From positions 1,550,001 to 1,614,000 of the forward strand of contig JACKQL020000003.1 of assembly GCA_018296165.2 (NCBI GenBank): a DNA stretch of 64,000 nucleotides. The letters run 5' to 3'. Position 1 is the first letter of the stretch; each line of letters begins with the position of its first letter. The notes beneath the pieces are model-generated. The model worked only from the letters and a program-made list of their open reading frames with translations. It made no database searches and was not told the DNA's origin. This document shows positions 21,970-32,975 of the stretch, in pieces. The stretch is from Termitomyces sp. T153. Taxonomy: Eukaryota > Basidiomycota > Agaricomycetes > Agaricales > Lyophyllaceae. Both the position numbers and the translations under genes were made by a program.

Positions 21970-23932
21970 ATGGGGTTCGCGCCCGTGCCCTCAGATCCGT
22001 TCTATGAACTCATGCGACCGCCGCTAGACGAAACACCGGCACAGGCCACAGCGAGGCAGCAGCGCGAGCGAGAAGCACAAGCACGCAGTGACGAGATCGA
22101 TAAGTCCATAAAACAGGCACGAGAGATCGCTAAGAAGGAGAAAAATATTGTCAAGGTGCTCTTACTCGGCCAGTCGGAGAGCGGTGAGGTTTTCAGTCAG
22201 CGGTCACGCTTATAAACGCTCAACATAGTATTTCGTATTATTGTCGACTCTCAGGCAAATCCACCACACTCAAAAGTGAGTTCCCTTCTATATGGAAAGT
22301 TTGAAGGGCTATTATTAGGTCATGCTATCTATGCAGATTTCCGAATGCGGTATGCACGCGACGACTGGGAGAAGGAACGTGACGGCTGGCGCGCCGTGGT
22401 CCAATTGAACATCGTGCGCTCCATCATAACCATCCTCGGTGTTGTTGAGCCCGGGCTCAACGGTGCACCGCCTGCGGATTTAGACGACTCACCCGCCGAA
22501 TCTGATGCAGAGGTGGAAACGCCTGAATTTGGCGAGGAGCACCGACTGCTCTCGATTCGCCTCGCCCCGCTGCGTAAAGTAGAGGCTGAGCTCAAGCAAC
22601 GACTGGGTGCAGTATTGGATCCTGTGCAGACAGGCTCGCCTATGGTTTCCACACCATTTGAGGCTGTTCCGGATGATTCCAATTCTCGACGGGCAATGAC
22701 GGAGCTTACGGTACGCTCATGGAAAGACGTAGTCGACCCGAATGGTCGACCGCTGTCCACAGAGGAAACAAGTGCTGCGTTGGACTCTCTGTCAGATGTT
22801 ATCGCTGGTTGCAAGGATGATATGCAGGCCCTGTGGAACGACAAGAATGTACGTATAGCCCTGAAGAGGCGAAAATTGGGCCTGCCTGATTCTGCAGGCT
22901 TGTGAGTAATCTTTCATCCCCGCGTCTCTTGATACTCAACCAAACCGTCTAGTTTCTTGAACGATGTTGAACGTATCGCATCGCGTGACTATGTAGTCAG
23001 TGACAACGACATTGTTCGTGCCCGATTACGAACGGTAGGAATACAAGAACATCGTCTCAAGTTCAAACACGGCCCTTTCGATGATCCGAAAAGTAGGTTT
23101 ACTTGGTATCTGTTGCAATTCTACATTTTCTCCTGACATTATTTGTGGGCAAGGGAAAGAGGCCACAGGCTGGGAATGGCGAATATTTGACGTGGGAGGC
23201 TGCCGTACTTCTGTCCGTTCTTTTCTTCCATCGATATGACAGAACCTTCTAAGCCATCAATTCCCGTACAGCGCGCTGCTTGGCTTCCTTTCTTTGATAA
23301 TGTTAACGTTATCATCTTCTGTGCGATTTCAATCTGTTTTTATGATATGAACTCACAGACATTGTCTAGTGTCGCCGGTATCGGTTTTTGATCAACGTCT
23401 CGAAGAGGACCCGCGTGTAAATCGACTGGAGGACTCAATCATCCTCTGGACATCAATCTGCCAGTCGAAACTTCTGGCAAAGACCCAACTCATTCTCTTC
23501 CTCAATAAGTGTGATCTCTTACGAAGAAAACTGAAACGCGGAGTCCGAGTGAAGGATTTTCTTCCTAGCTATGGTAGTCGGCCTAATGAGGTGATACCTG
23601 TTGTGAAATGTAAGCACCCGTCAAATATAAGTCTTTTCTTTTTGTAAACACTTTTTTTTCAGATCTTCGAGAAAAGTTCAAAGATATCCAAAAGCGATCG
23701 TCACCGGAACTCCGATCCGCTTATGTATACCCTACAACTGTTACGGTATAAGTCCATTGATTCAGATTTGCCGTGTCTAATATGTAACGCCATCGCGCAG
23801 GATACAGAAGCGACTGCGGTGACGTTAGAGTCCGGTAAGTTCCTGTCCCTATTCAATACGTGACCTTGATGTGTCTTTCAAGTTCGCGACGGTGTCCTTC
23901 GTGAGAATCTCGCTAATTCCCGACTTATATGA
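21970..23932 (+). CDS. Heterotrimeric G-protein alpha subunit, expanded basidiomycete type
   Basis: Ten exons: 21970-22183, 22255-22275, 22337-22901, 22953-23092, 23154-23212, 23272-23320, 23370-23609, 23663-23745, 23801-23834, 23883-23932, all joined in phase with GT-AG introns of 48-71 nt; 484 aa. It starts MG, allowing N-myristoylation, but Cys3 is absent. The P-loop GQSESGKST is at 67-75 and is split by intron 1. Switch I has R-L-R-T at 291-294, the G4 box NKCD is at 395-398, and the G5 region is TVTDTEAT near 455. Switch II reads DVGGC at 326-330, with Cys where most G-alpha proteins have the GTPase Gln. The helical domain carries a long acidic insert (about 110-235), which explains the length against about 355 aa. 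It would couple membrane receptors to effectors; slow or absent GTP hydrolysis is inferred. Confidence 0.9.
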
Positions 23933-24606
23933 CCTATGGATCATATACCACCCCTTATGTTGACCATCGTATATGTATTGTACCAACCTTAATAGTGGAT
24001 GTATATTGTGCTGTGTTAAAAATCTCGGATTCGGATGTAGCTATCGTATGCCATTTTATGTTACTCTCGCACCCTTTCGCAGGTTCTGTAGAATGGAAGC
24101 TAGTTTTTGTATCACATATGACAGGACGAGAGATAGATTGGGGGAGCTTCGGATCCCCGTGCGATGGGGTCCACCTGACGGAAGAACAAGGTGCATGGGC
24201 CCGGTCGTATGGCTCTATTGTATTTTGCCGAACCATATGTATAATCCGTCGATCGGATTGGTCCTTCTTGTTGTACTCTGAGCACACAATAAGCAGGCGC
24301 TGCAGCTTTAAGGTGACGACCATGATCCGTTGGCAATTACGCCCCCCCCACAAATTGTACCCACTAAACTACACCCGCTCCGGCTACCCGTTCCAGCTAC
24401 CCGCGTTAGCGCTGATCGACATAGTCTCACTCACCGGATTGGTCTGTTCTTTTATAATTACGGACGACATTGCACATGAACCAGATCTCCTGACCCACCA
24501 AGTCTATACGCGTCAGTAACATAACCATTCCCATCGCCGGCCTCTCCAGCTCTAGTCCCAATTAAGCTGTTGTATCCACATTACCACGACCACATCCTCT
24601 GCCCGA
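23933..24606. other. Intergenic, downstream of the G-alpha gene
   Basis: Normal CpG content. Open frames exist on both strands (196 aa forward, 132 aa reverse) but neither shows a domain, and the forward one starts inside the G-alpha stop region, so they look accidental. It probably holds the G-alpha 3' end and the next promoter. Confidence 0.5.
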
Positions 24607-25341
24607 ATGCTCTCAAAGATCTTCAAACGCCTACGCCGCCGCAAGTCGCAACCGCGGGTACTCGTTCCACCTGACCTATCTCTGCGGGACTCCTTTGCGA
24701 GCCCCTTCCCACACGTATCAGAAGGTGGCTACACACTCTATTATGAGCTCGAATTGCTACAACAGAAACGCGCGGAGAAAGAGCGGAATATCACTATCTC
24801 CGCTTCTAAAACCCTCCGTGGACGCGCATCATATTCCCAGACGCAGACGCCTGGTGCCTCATCCAGCCGTAATCCACGACCACCACCATCTATGCCGCAG
24901 CAGCATCGCCAGAACTCCCGCCGCCATGACATGACCAAACCTGCACGGTCGCATCGACAGGGAGTAGAAAAAATACCGGAAGCGTCGCCAGGTTGTCCAT
25001 ACCGTTCCGTGAGGAAACGGAAGAAGATTAAAAATCTCAGACAAGTCATGGAGATTCAAGCTGCAGAGCAGGACCGCAGGGTGTTGTTGACAGATCAGAT
25101 GGATACCCCGGGTACGGAGCTTTCACAATTGGCTTCCAGTTCATGCGGCCACGGTACGGCGGATACACCACCAACAACCGTGGAGGATCTTACAGATGAG
25201 CTTGGGGCAGTGGTAAACTTCAGGAAAAATATCGATCGAAGTGATAGCGAACGCGTCGATCCCAAGCCTAGCGATCCATTCGACAGACCTGAAAGTGTAT
25301 CTTCGTATTATACTGCTAGGAGCCAACTCAGTGACTCATGA
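24607..25341 (+). CDS. Hypothetical basic, low-complexity protein
   Basis: Single-exon frame of 244 aa starting MLSKIFKRLRRRKSQPR, with a strongly basic N-terminus (residues 5-16), a possible coiled-coil stretch (residues 42-58: YELELLQQKRAEKERNI), a disordered Ser/Pro/Gln/Arg-rich middle (70-120), a basic cluster RKRKKIKNLR near 137-146 that could be a nuclear localisation signal, and an acidic, Ser-rich tail. No enzymatic motif, signal peptide or membrane segment. The start is the first ATG after a pyrimidine-rich stretch, and the frame is free of stops over 735 nt with host-like CpG. I do not recognise the family. Confidence 0.6.
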   Translation: MLSKIFKRLRRRKSQPRVLVPPDLSLRDSFASPFPHVSEGGYTLYYELELLQQKRAEKERNITISASKTLRGRASYSQTQTPGASSSRNPRPPPSMPQQHRQNSRRHDMTKPARSHRQGVEKIPEASPGCPYRSVRKRKKIKNLRQVMEIQAAEQDRRVLLTDQMDTPGTELSQLASSSCGHGTADTPPTTVEDLTDELGAVVNFRKNIDRSDSERVDPKPSDPFDRPESVSSYYTARSQLSDS

Positions 25342-25818
25342 CCCACATTCATGATATCTTTCACATTTCTGTTCGATTTTCGACGAGAAATCCATGATGA
25401 CCTTGAACGACGATAAACTCAATTTATTTTACGATTCCAAGATGACGAGCCAGATTCCTTTCGATATTTTCCAGTGCATGCAGGGACTCCTGTAACACCG
25501 TAATTCGTGAAACAAACTACTTAGTTGAAATTTATTATTCCTTACATGCGAATCGATCGGAGTTGAATTTTCATCGAGGGCGGCGAGAGTTGCAATGTCG
25601 AAAGGATATGAGTTAGTATCATCCTGAATCAGTGATCAACGAAAAGAGACAGAAGGAGAACGAAGTCACAAAATTTAGACATCGTCAGGGGCTTTTCAAG
25701 GGTGACAATATATTTGAGCGCATAACGCAAGTCCATACTCAGTCATCGAGGCTCGAGGGTAGACGATCATCTCGTTATTTTTGGACCCTTCACGTTGTTT
25801 CCTTTGATTTCTCCAGTG
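25342..25818. other. Intergenic region left of the copia insertion
   Basis: A+T-rich host sequence with no convincing gene. A short frame (25,632-25,818) lacks an ATG; read across the empty copia site it would continue to about 31,430 through a Gly/Asn-rich stretch. Confidence 0.5.
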
Positions 25819-25823
25819 GAATT

Positions 25824-26135
25824 TGTTGGAGCGTCAACTAATCACATTGTGATAGTGTGACACGGAAAAAGGTATCGCGACACAACACAATGGACAGGGC
25901 CACTGGCCACGGACTGCTTTGTTCTACCTACATGCATATATATGCGCAGACGTCCTACGGTACCCTCAGTTCGTTATCACGCACTGAGGGTACGTCTATA
26001 TTCATTACTATACTTACAAACAATTACTATATACGAGTACCTAGGATATACTTACGTGATATCAATAGGTATTCAATGCAGTTCGTTATCACGCACTGAG
26101 GGATATACTTACGTGATATCAATAGGGTTCTAACA
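25824..26135 (+). repeat. 5' LTR of copia
   Basis: Starts tgttggagcgtc and ends ttctaaca. It contains a 10-bp perfect inverted repeat (taccctcagt 25,961-25,970 and its complement 25,983-25,992) with a 12-nt loop, and direct repeats: the loop plus right arm recurs at about 26,078-26,102, and the stretch atatacttacgtgatatcaa occurs twice (near 26,047 and 26,103). Confidence 0.96.
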
Positions 26136-26146
26136 GGTTATGGGCC
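26136..26146 (+). other. Copia primer-binding site for a half-tRNA (initiator Met)
   Basis: ggttatgggcc directly follows the LTR. It is the exact complement of tRNA nucleotides 30-40 of the spliced initiator tRNA-Met encoded at 32,976-33,063 (GG-CCCATAA-CC, anticodon arm). Drosophila copia is known to use a fragment of initiator tRNA-Met cut in the anticodon arm, so the same mode is likely here. Confidence 0.8.
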
Positions 26147-26382
26147 TAAACTGAGCATAATACCCACAGAAAGTATTATCGCTCGTCAGAACCCCCCCGC
26201 TCTTCTGTCTCCTGCTGTTTACTGCGATCGCCGATCGCGTCGGGTTGTCCCCATACGGAGTTGTCCTCCGATCTTGTTCTCCTTAACCGAGATCTCTTTC
26301 ATCATCTGGATCTGGAAGAGTGCCTCTATTGTCTCGAAACAGTCAAGAAATTTGTCTACCTGCCGTACCATACTCCTGAACG

Positions 26383-29300
26383 ATGCCCGCGAGTCTGAAC
26401 GACGCCACAGCTCCGTCTATCCATGCCATATCCGTCCGTGGGGCAGAATGGAAGCACGAGAAATTCAGTCGGAATGCTTCCACGGCAAACCTTGATCGCT
26501 GGACTACAGCCATGAAAATTCATCTCTCTCTACTTGGCTTAAAATCATACGTCTTCGAACCATTGACTTCCTCACCAAATGCCACCACTGAGCCTAACGC
26601 ATATAGGAACTGGGCTTCCAATGATGATCTCGCGCGCGCCGTTATCCTTACTGCCCTGGACAAGTCAGAGTACGACGGGCTTGATGACGCCAAGACAGCA
26701 GCAGACCTGTTCAACTTGATCAAGACCCGTGCTGAGGGCGAGGGACCAGTCAGAATGGTGGCACTGATTCAAGAGGTGCTGAGGATTCAGTGCTCACCTA
26801 GCGAGCCCTTGCCAGAAACTGCCAGGAAGATATGTGACATAGTCAATCGTATATTCTCCATCAAAGCTCTTGATAAAGACTTGTTCAAGTGTGTCGTCCT
26901 CTTGAACAGCCTCAGCAGCCCGCAGTATGAGCCCGTCCAAGCTCAAGTCTCTCGGGGATTAGCGGACGCCACAAAGAGCAACCCATATACCTCTGACCAG
27001 ATCAGGAAGCTCCTGGAAACAGTGCAAAATCTCACCACCCTAAAATCAGCCAACAATGCTCTCCCCAACGACACTGCACTTGCTGCGAATGCGAAAGGAC
27101 ACTTCCGATCTTCACGCCCCCACTTGCCTGGTCACAACCACCCTGCAGGCGCAAAGTGTTGTTCGACATGCCTGATGCACGGACGCCCCTGCGCTGGACA
27201 TGAAGCCCCGTTCTGCGCGCATCAAGGGGGTGTGATGCAGAAGGCTGGGTTTAACGCTGCTCGCGACGCCGCCAGAGCCGCAGCAGGAGAGAAGCCAAAG
27301 GGCAGTGGGACCGCCTCAAAACAGTATACACAGGTCACTGGACCAGCAGGGAAGGTATATCTAATTGAAGAAGATGAGCTACAGAAAATGCAGACGCTGA
27401 GCAATGCGACGACAAACGCAACAATGACAGCGGGTTTTGCAGGTCTGGTCACTGACAACTTGCCTGCCCGGTCCGAGGACAAAATTGAATGGGAGGGCTG
27501 GATGGCGTCAGTCGAGGAGGAGGAGGAGCCCAGGACTTCCCTCGACTGGCACCAATATAACGACACCGCACTCATGTCCACTGCTGAACTTCCATTCTTC
27601 ATAGACTCAGGCACAACGGTTCATATCTCTCCATACAAGTCCGACTTCCTTAATCTCCAGCCAATCGCACCAAGGGCCATAAAAGGAGTAGGTGGATCGA
27701 CCATTGCTGCTCACGGCATTGGAAATATTCAACTTCGTACCGCAGAAGGAAACATCCTTGCGCTAGAGAAAGCACTATATGTCCCTGGTTCTGCTGTTCG
27801 TCTCATCTCCGTTGGTCGCATCTCTGCCGACAATCAGACCTACTCACGGTTTGACAAAGAAGAAGTCCGCATAATTGACTGCGCTACAGAGTCAATCCTA
27901 GCCAAAGGTCCCCTTATCAAAGGAAAAGGGCTCTACACAGTCAATCTATCAGACACAAACATCGAACACACCTACACCATTGCCAACATGGAAACCTGGC
28001 ATTGTCGCCTAGGTCACGCCAATTACCGAGCCATACAACAATTAGCCCGCGATTGAAGGATCAAAGGTACGCTCTCTACCCTTCCGTCAAAATGCGCCAG
28101 CTGTATCTTGGGAAAACAGACACGTACCCCTGTTCCGAAGATGCGGTTGGAAGGGCATAGGGCGACGGAAAGGCTGAGAGTCGTGTGGGTTGACCTGTTT
28201 GGGCCAGTAAATGTTCGATCGAAGTCAGGAAACCACTACATACTAGACATAGTGGACGATTGTACCAATATGCCATGGTCTGTTCCGTTGAAATCAAAGG
28301 GAGACGCTTTTGCCGCGCTACAGACATGGGAGAAAGCCCGCGAGAACGAGACTGGTTTGAAAATTGGCAAGTACCGCACTGGGTTTGATGGGGAACTAAA
28401 CAGCACGGAGATGGAATCCTGGCTTAACTCAAGGGGCGTCACTATAGAACACAGTGCTCCGTATACATCGGCACAGATTGGAAAGGTGGAGCGGATGCAC
28501 AGGACACTAATGGGGAAGGCCAGAACCATGAAAATTGATGCAGGGTGCCCAGACTTCCTCTGGGACGAGCTCTACCTAACAGCGGCTCACCTCCATGCCA
28601 GAACTCCTACAAAAGCTCTCAATGGCAAGACTCCATACGAACTGTAGTTTGGACGTGAACCTGATTACTCATACATGAGAGAAATCGGATGTCGAGCATT
28701 TGTGTTCATACCAACGCATAACCCCAAGATACAGCCACGATCGATTGAGTCAATCCTAATTGGGTACGGCCAGAACTCCAAGACATACAGATGCTGGGAC
28801 AAGAAAAATCACAAGGTGTATCAATCGCATCACATTAAATTCGTCGAATGACATGAAACTTCACTCACAGACACTTCACCCCCTATCCCATCTCTTCAAC
28901 AACTCGATGAGTCCTCGCCAACCATTCCACGAGACAACGATGATGACCCAGGTACTCTCGACGTTGAGATCAACGCGCCAAACTCAGACATACAGCCTCA
29001 CCAGGACAACACTACAATCCCACAAAGATCCGATCGCATACGCAGGCCTACAGAGAAGGCCGCAAACAACGAAGATCGAGCCCCCACTAGGACTGAAAGA
29101 GCACTGGAGGAGGTGAGGGAGAGCGCTGCAAGAACAAAGGAGGCAAAGGAGGCAAGGCGAGTTCGAAACACAGATGACAGTGCTACACAGCCGCAACCAA
29201 ACACTACGTCAGGAGCGCCCACAGACGAACAGGCGCCCGAACCCACAGAAAATGACCCACAGCCCGATCTCGATCGTATACTAGCAGCGATCTCCCTGTC

Positions 29301-30912
29301 CGGTGACATAGAGCCCCTTCAAATTGACGTTGAGGAGGAGCCAGGCACGTGGAAAGAAGCACAACAGGGACCAGACGCGGCGAAATGGGAAGACGCGTAC
29401 AAGGAGGAGCTAAAATCACTAAAAGACATGGGCGTGTACCGACTTATTCCAAGATCCAATGTCCCCCACGGGCATAAGGTACGAAAAGGACGACCCATCT
29501 TCAAAATCGAAAGGGATGAGCATGGGAAGGCGGTCAGGTATAAGGTGCGCCTTGTATTCAAGGGCTACGAACAAATATATGGGCGCGACTACAGTAAGAC
29601 CACTTCCCCGACAGCGCGTATGGAGTCATGGAGAATTCTACTGCACATTGCGGCATCACAGGGTTGGGATGCGACTCAGATCGACGTGAAAACGGCATTC
29701 CTCTATGGTATACTTCCAGATGACGAGATTCAGTACATGGAACAACCGGAGGGCTTCGAGGAACCCGGGAAGGAGGACTACGTGTGCGAACTTGTGAGAG
29801 GACTCTACGGTATGAAGCAAGCCGGCCGGATCTGGAATCAAACATTGAACAAACGAATGGTCGCTTGGGGATTCACGCGCCTATCTTGCGAGTCTTGCAT
29901 ATACCATCGGAAGTCAGACACAGGCACAGTCATTGCTGCGGTCCATGTCGACGATTTCTTATCCATAGCCGACTCCAAGGGAGAGAATGAGCGTTTCAAG
30001 GCGCAGATGCAAGAATCCTGGTCGATCACTGATCTAGGCCGGCCAAAACACATCGTAGGCGTCTCAGTAAAATGGAACGACAGTAAACATACAGTTTCAC
30101 TATCCCAGACAGCCTTCATTGAGTGAGTAATCCAGCAGTTTGGCCAGAAAGACGCGCACCCATTGTCACTTCCCATGGAACCAGGCCTGAAACTCAGGCG
30201 CGCCAACCCTGAGTCTCAGACTCAGGAGGAGAAAACCAAGATCGCGAAGTTACCGTATAGATCACTGGTAGGATGCCTACTGTACATAGCAATAGCAACC
30301 CGGCCGGATATCGCCTTCGCAGTTCAGCAATTATCACAATTCCTCGACAACTACGACTCATCCCACTGGAACGCAGGTATCCAACTTCTCCGCTATCTCA
30401 AAGGCTCCAAAGACCTAGAACTCCACCTCGGCGGCTCATCTATCACACTCCGGGGATTTACTGACGCCGATTGGGCAAGCTGTCTGGATACCAGGAGGAG
30501 TACCAGCGGCTACGCGTGGTCGCTAGGAACTGGAGCAATATCATGGTCAGTCAGAAAACAGAAAACCGTGGCGACATCTTCGTGCGAAGCAGAGTACATG
30601 GCAGCATACGAGTCGACGCAGGAATGCATCTGGCTGCGGATGTTGATGAAGGCGATAGGCTGGGACTTCACTAGAAAGCCGACGACCTTATTCTGCGACA
30701 ACAAGGCAGCGATCACACTTTCCGAAGACGCGACAGCACATGCCCGAGTTAAACACTTCGACATAAAGTATCATTTCATTTGTGAACGCGCTCAATCAGG
30801 AGAAATCACGATAAAATACGTCAACACCAGAGATAATGTCGCCGACATATTCACGAAAGCTCTGCCCAAGCCACTCTTCGTACGACTCCGCCAAATGTTG
30901 GGAATGTATTGA
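26383..30912 (+). pseudogene. Copia gag-pol polyprotein with four nonsense codons
   Basis: One frame of 4530 nt. Gag: about 26,383-27,100, then a Cys/His-rich segment CCSTCLMHGRPCAGH (about 27,160-27,204). Protease: IDSGTTVHIS, Asp codon 27,604. Integrase: zinc finger before and after the stop at 28,054 (HCRLGH ... CASC), core Asp in VWVDLFG (about 28,187), Asp in GFDGEL (about 28,384), Glu in GKVERMHRT. RT: QIDVKTAFL and VHVDDFL (29,941-29,961) intact. RNase H: GFTDADWASC, SSCEAEYMA, LFCDNKAAI, HFDIKYHF intact. In-frame stops: TGA 28,054, TAG 28,645, TGA 28,849, TGA 30,124; no frameshift. Normally one precursor is cut by the protease. This copy cannot make Pol unless the stops are read through. 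Confidence 0.92.
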
Positions 30913-30948
30913 CTCCATACGCGAGGAGGAGTATCAGTGTCGTGTCCG

Positions 30949-30961
30949 CGATAAGGAGGAG
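30949..30961 (+). other. Copia polypurine tract
   Basis: gataaggaggag precedes the 3' LTR; a near copy (cgaggaggag) lies about 25 bases upstream. Confidence 0.7.
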
Positions 30962-31273
30962 TGTTGGAGCGTCAACTAATCACATTGTGATAGTGTGACA
31001 CGGAAAAAGGTATCGCGACACAACACAATGGACAGGGCCACTGGCCACGGACTGCTTTGTTCTACCTACATGCATATATATGCGCAGACGTCCTACGGTA
31101 CCCTCAGTTCGTTATCACGCACTGAGGGTACGTCTATATTCATTACTATACTTACAAACAATTACTAAATACGAGTACCTAGGATATACTTACGTGATAT
31201 CAATAGGTATTCAATGCAGTTCGTTATCACGCACTGAGGGATATACTTACGTGATATCAATAGGGTTCTAACA
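30962..31273 (+). repeat. 3' LTR of copia
   Basis: 312 bp, one mismatch from the 5' LTR; followed by target duplication gaatt at 31,274-31,278. Confidence 0.96.
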
Positions 31274-31278
31274 GAATT

Positions 31279-32361
31279 TGCTCCGGATGGTGGTGGATTC
31301 GGCCTACTGGTAACGGTGGGAATGGTGGAAACGGTGGTAATGGGGGTGGTTCGGGTTGGTGGTTATTATTTTGTCTACCCTTCATCTTCGGCCACGAGCT
31401 CATACGTAAATCAAACGATATGCATAGCAAGTGAAGAGCAATGGACCCACTCTGTCCGAGGTCGCTCCGGGCGAGGCATGGCCAAGCAAGGCATAAGAAA
31501 TATGACAATTTCAACTGCACTAAGCGTGCATACTTTGTTGAGCGTTGTAGGTGTGAAAAACTGGATGTGTCTTGATTATGGCTGGAACTAAATCCAGGTC
31601 GCCAAGTGCGATGATCAATGTGAACCTCTAGGGCATGCTTACTTCTCACGCCTTGTCATTGAATCGTCATGGTCTCCTCGTGCATACTTGAAAAATCGCG
31701 ATGAGGAAGTGTGATAATTGTGCTGTATCATGGTTGGTATGGGACTACCCCTCTCCTGCAGGGCTGTACGGGCTATGGCTGGACCATCGGGACTTGCGGA
31801 GACATGCTAAACTGTACTTCAAGTTGGTTGTTGAGAAACTTGTGACATAGACTTGTCAACATTTGGCACGATTATTTATAAGACCGATTGGTAAAATTTC
31901 TGGGACATCGAGTACTGATATTTATCATTTACATGGCGGATTTTGGGCGGATTTGCTAGACAAGTCGAAAGGCAAGCGGTATGTGTGTTCCGAACCGACG
32001 TCTCTGACTCCTCCCATCCCATAGATATACACCACCCAAGCAATAAACACAGCAGCACCAGCGCTAGTCCGATCAAAACTGCCAAAGTCGACCTTGATAT
32101 CTCGGCTGATGCTCCGAAGCACATCAGTATGAGGCCATTAAGAATAAGAACAGACTATAGAATCAATTGCAAATCAATCAGGATCTGACGATAACATCAA
32201 GGCGAAGAAGTATTGTTTCTTACCCCCACGAGAGCAATGCGGATGGGAGGCTAAATATAACAGCGAGATGCTCGAAACCACGTACACAATTCTCACTTTT
32301 TATTCGATATTATGCTGGTGAAATGCTTAGCATCTCGTGAAGGGATTTTTTGACCGATCTC
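31279..32361. other. Host sequence between copia and the small zinc-finger-like gene
   Basis: It begins with an imperfect triplet-pair repeat encoding Gly/Asn on the plus strand (about 31,309-31,362: GNGGNGGNGGNGGG) or Pro-rich residues on the minus strand. A minus-strand frame at 31,876-32,124 has one hydrophobic segment (LAVLIGLALVLLCLLLGWCI) but no wider support. No confident gene. Confidence 0.4.
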
Positions 32362-32687
32362 TCAAACTCTGAGAGCTACAATTGCCCTTTGGGTTGTTGG
32401 ATCAGGATCATTGAAATAACCATGCAGGCGAAACTGGCAATGATCGATAGATAGCAGAGTATTTTTGCAACGGACCGAGATGAGACCACACCCTCCGCAT
32501 TTGGCGAGCTGAGACTTGGTATTGAAAGAAAGACCACATTCGCGTCGAGCAGAATCGTAGTCTAATTGGAGATTCAAGCGGGAGTCAATTTGAAACTATA
32601 GAAGGCCAGATGATCATACTTACAAGAAAAAGTTTCTCTCTCCACTTCCCACTTAATTTGTGAGAAAATCTCGGCACTAGTAACCAT
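32362..32687 (-). CDS. Small Cys-containing protein, possible MYND-type zinc-finger remnant
   Basis: Two minus-strand exons, 32687-32624 and 32561-32362, are joined by a 62-nt intron with a consensus gtaagt donor and ttag acceptor; the phase is kept, giving 87 aa. Residues near 38-60 (LAKCGGCGLISVRCK) recall the first half of a MYND finger (C-x2-C, then C), but the second half is missing or diverged. The upstream sequence stays open and has an acceptor-like ctaag near 32,750, so the true protein could be longer with more 5' exons. It is convergent with nothing obvious and lies 290 bp from the tRNA gene on the same strand. Function unknown; it may be a decayed gene. Confidence 0.38.
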
Positions 32688-32975
32688 GATGCATGAGCAC
32701 CAGTTTGTCACTCCAGAGTCTTTCAATGGCTCTTAGATAAACGTTCGGAGTCGCAAAACAGACGACAGAATAAGGACGGCTGCGTTTTCCAGCGCCATAG
32801 ACCGATTGCGTCCAGTTGAAGCGGGCCCCATACAGCCCGTGAACATTTTCACAACCCGATTAAGCACTAAATTGGTCAATCATTGCCACAAACTGCAACA
32901 CGTGCCAAACTACTCACTCAGTATAGACATAAACCGGCCTAGGACACCCGTCGCCCGATTGAGGAAATATGCATC

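Larger units (their letters stand above)
25824..31273 (+). mobile_element. Young Ty1/copia retrotransposon
   Basis: A 5450-bp element with 312-bp LTRs (25,824-26,135 and 30,962-31,273), a perfect 5-bp target duplication gaatt (25,819-25,823 and 31,274-31,278), a primer-binding site, a purine tract and one gag-pol frame in copia order (gag, protease, integrase, RT, RNase H). I found one mismatch between the LTRs when reading them side by side (26,031 t versus 31,169 a), so insertion is recent. CpG is as common as in host DNA. Four in-frame stop codons nonetheless interrupt the polyprotein. Confidence 0.96.

Noticed and set aside
23929..24519. 196-aa plus-strand ORF after the G-alpha gene
   Set aside because: Its start overlaps the G-alpha stop codon, it has no domain, and a minus-strand frame overlaps it; it looks like chance.
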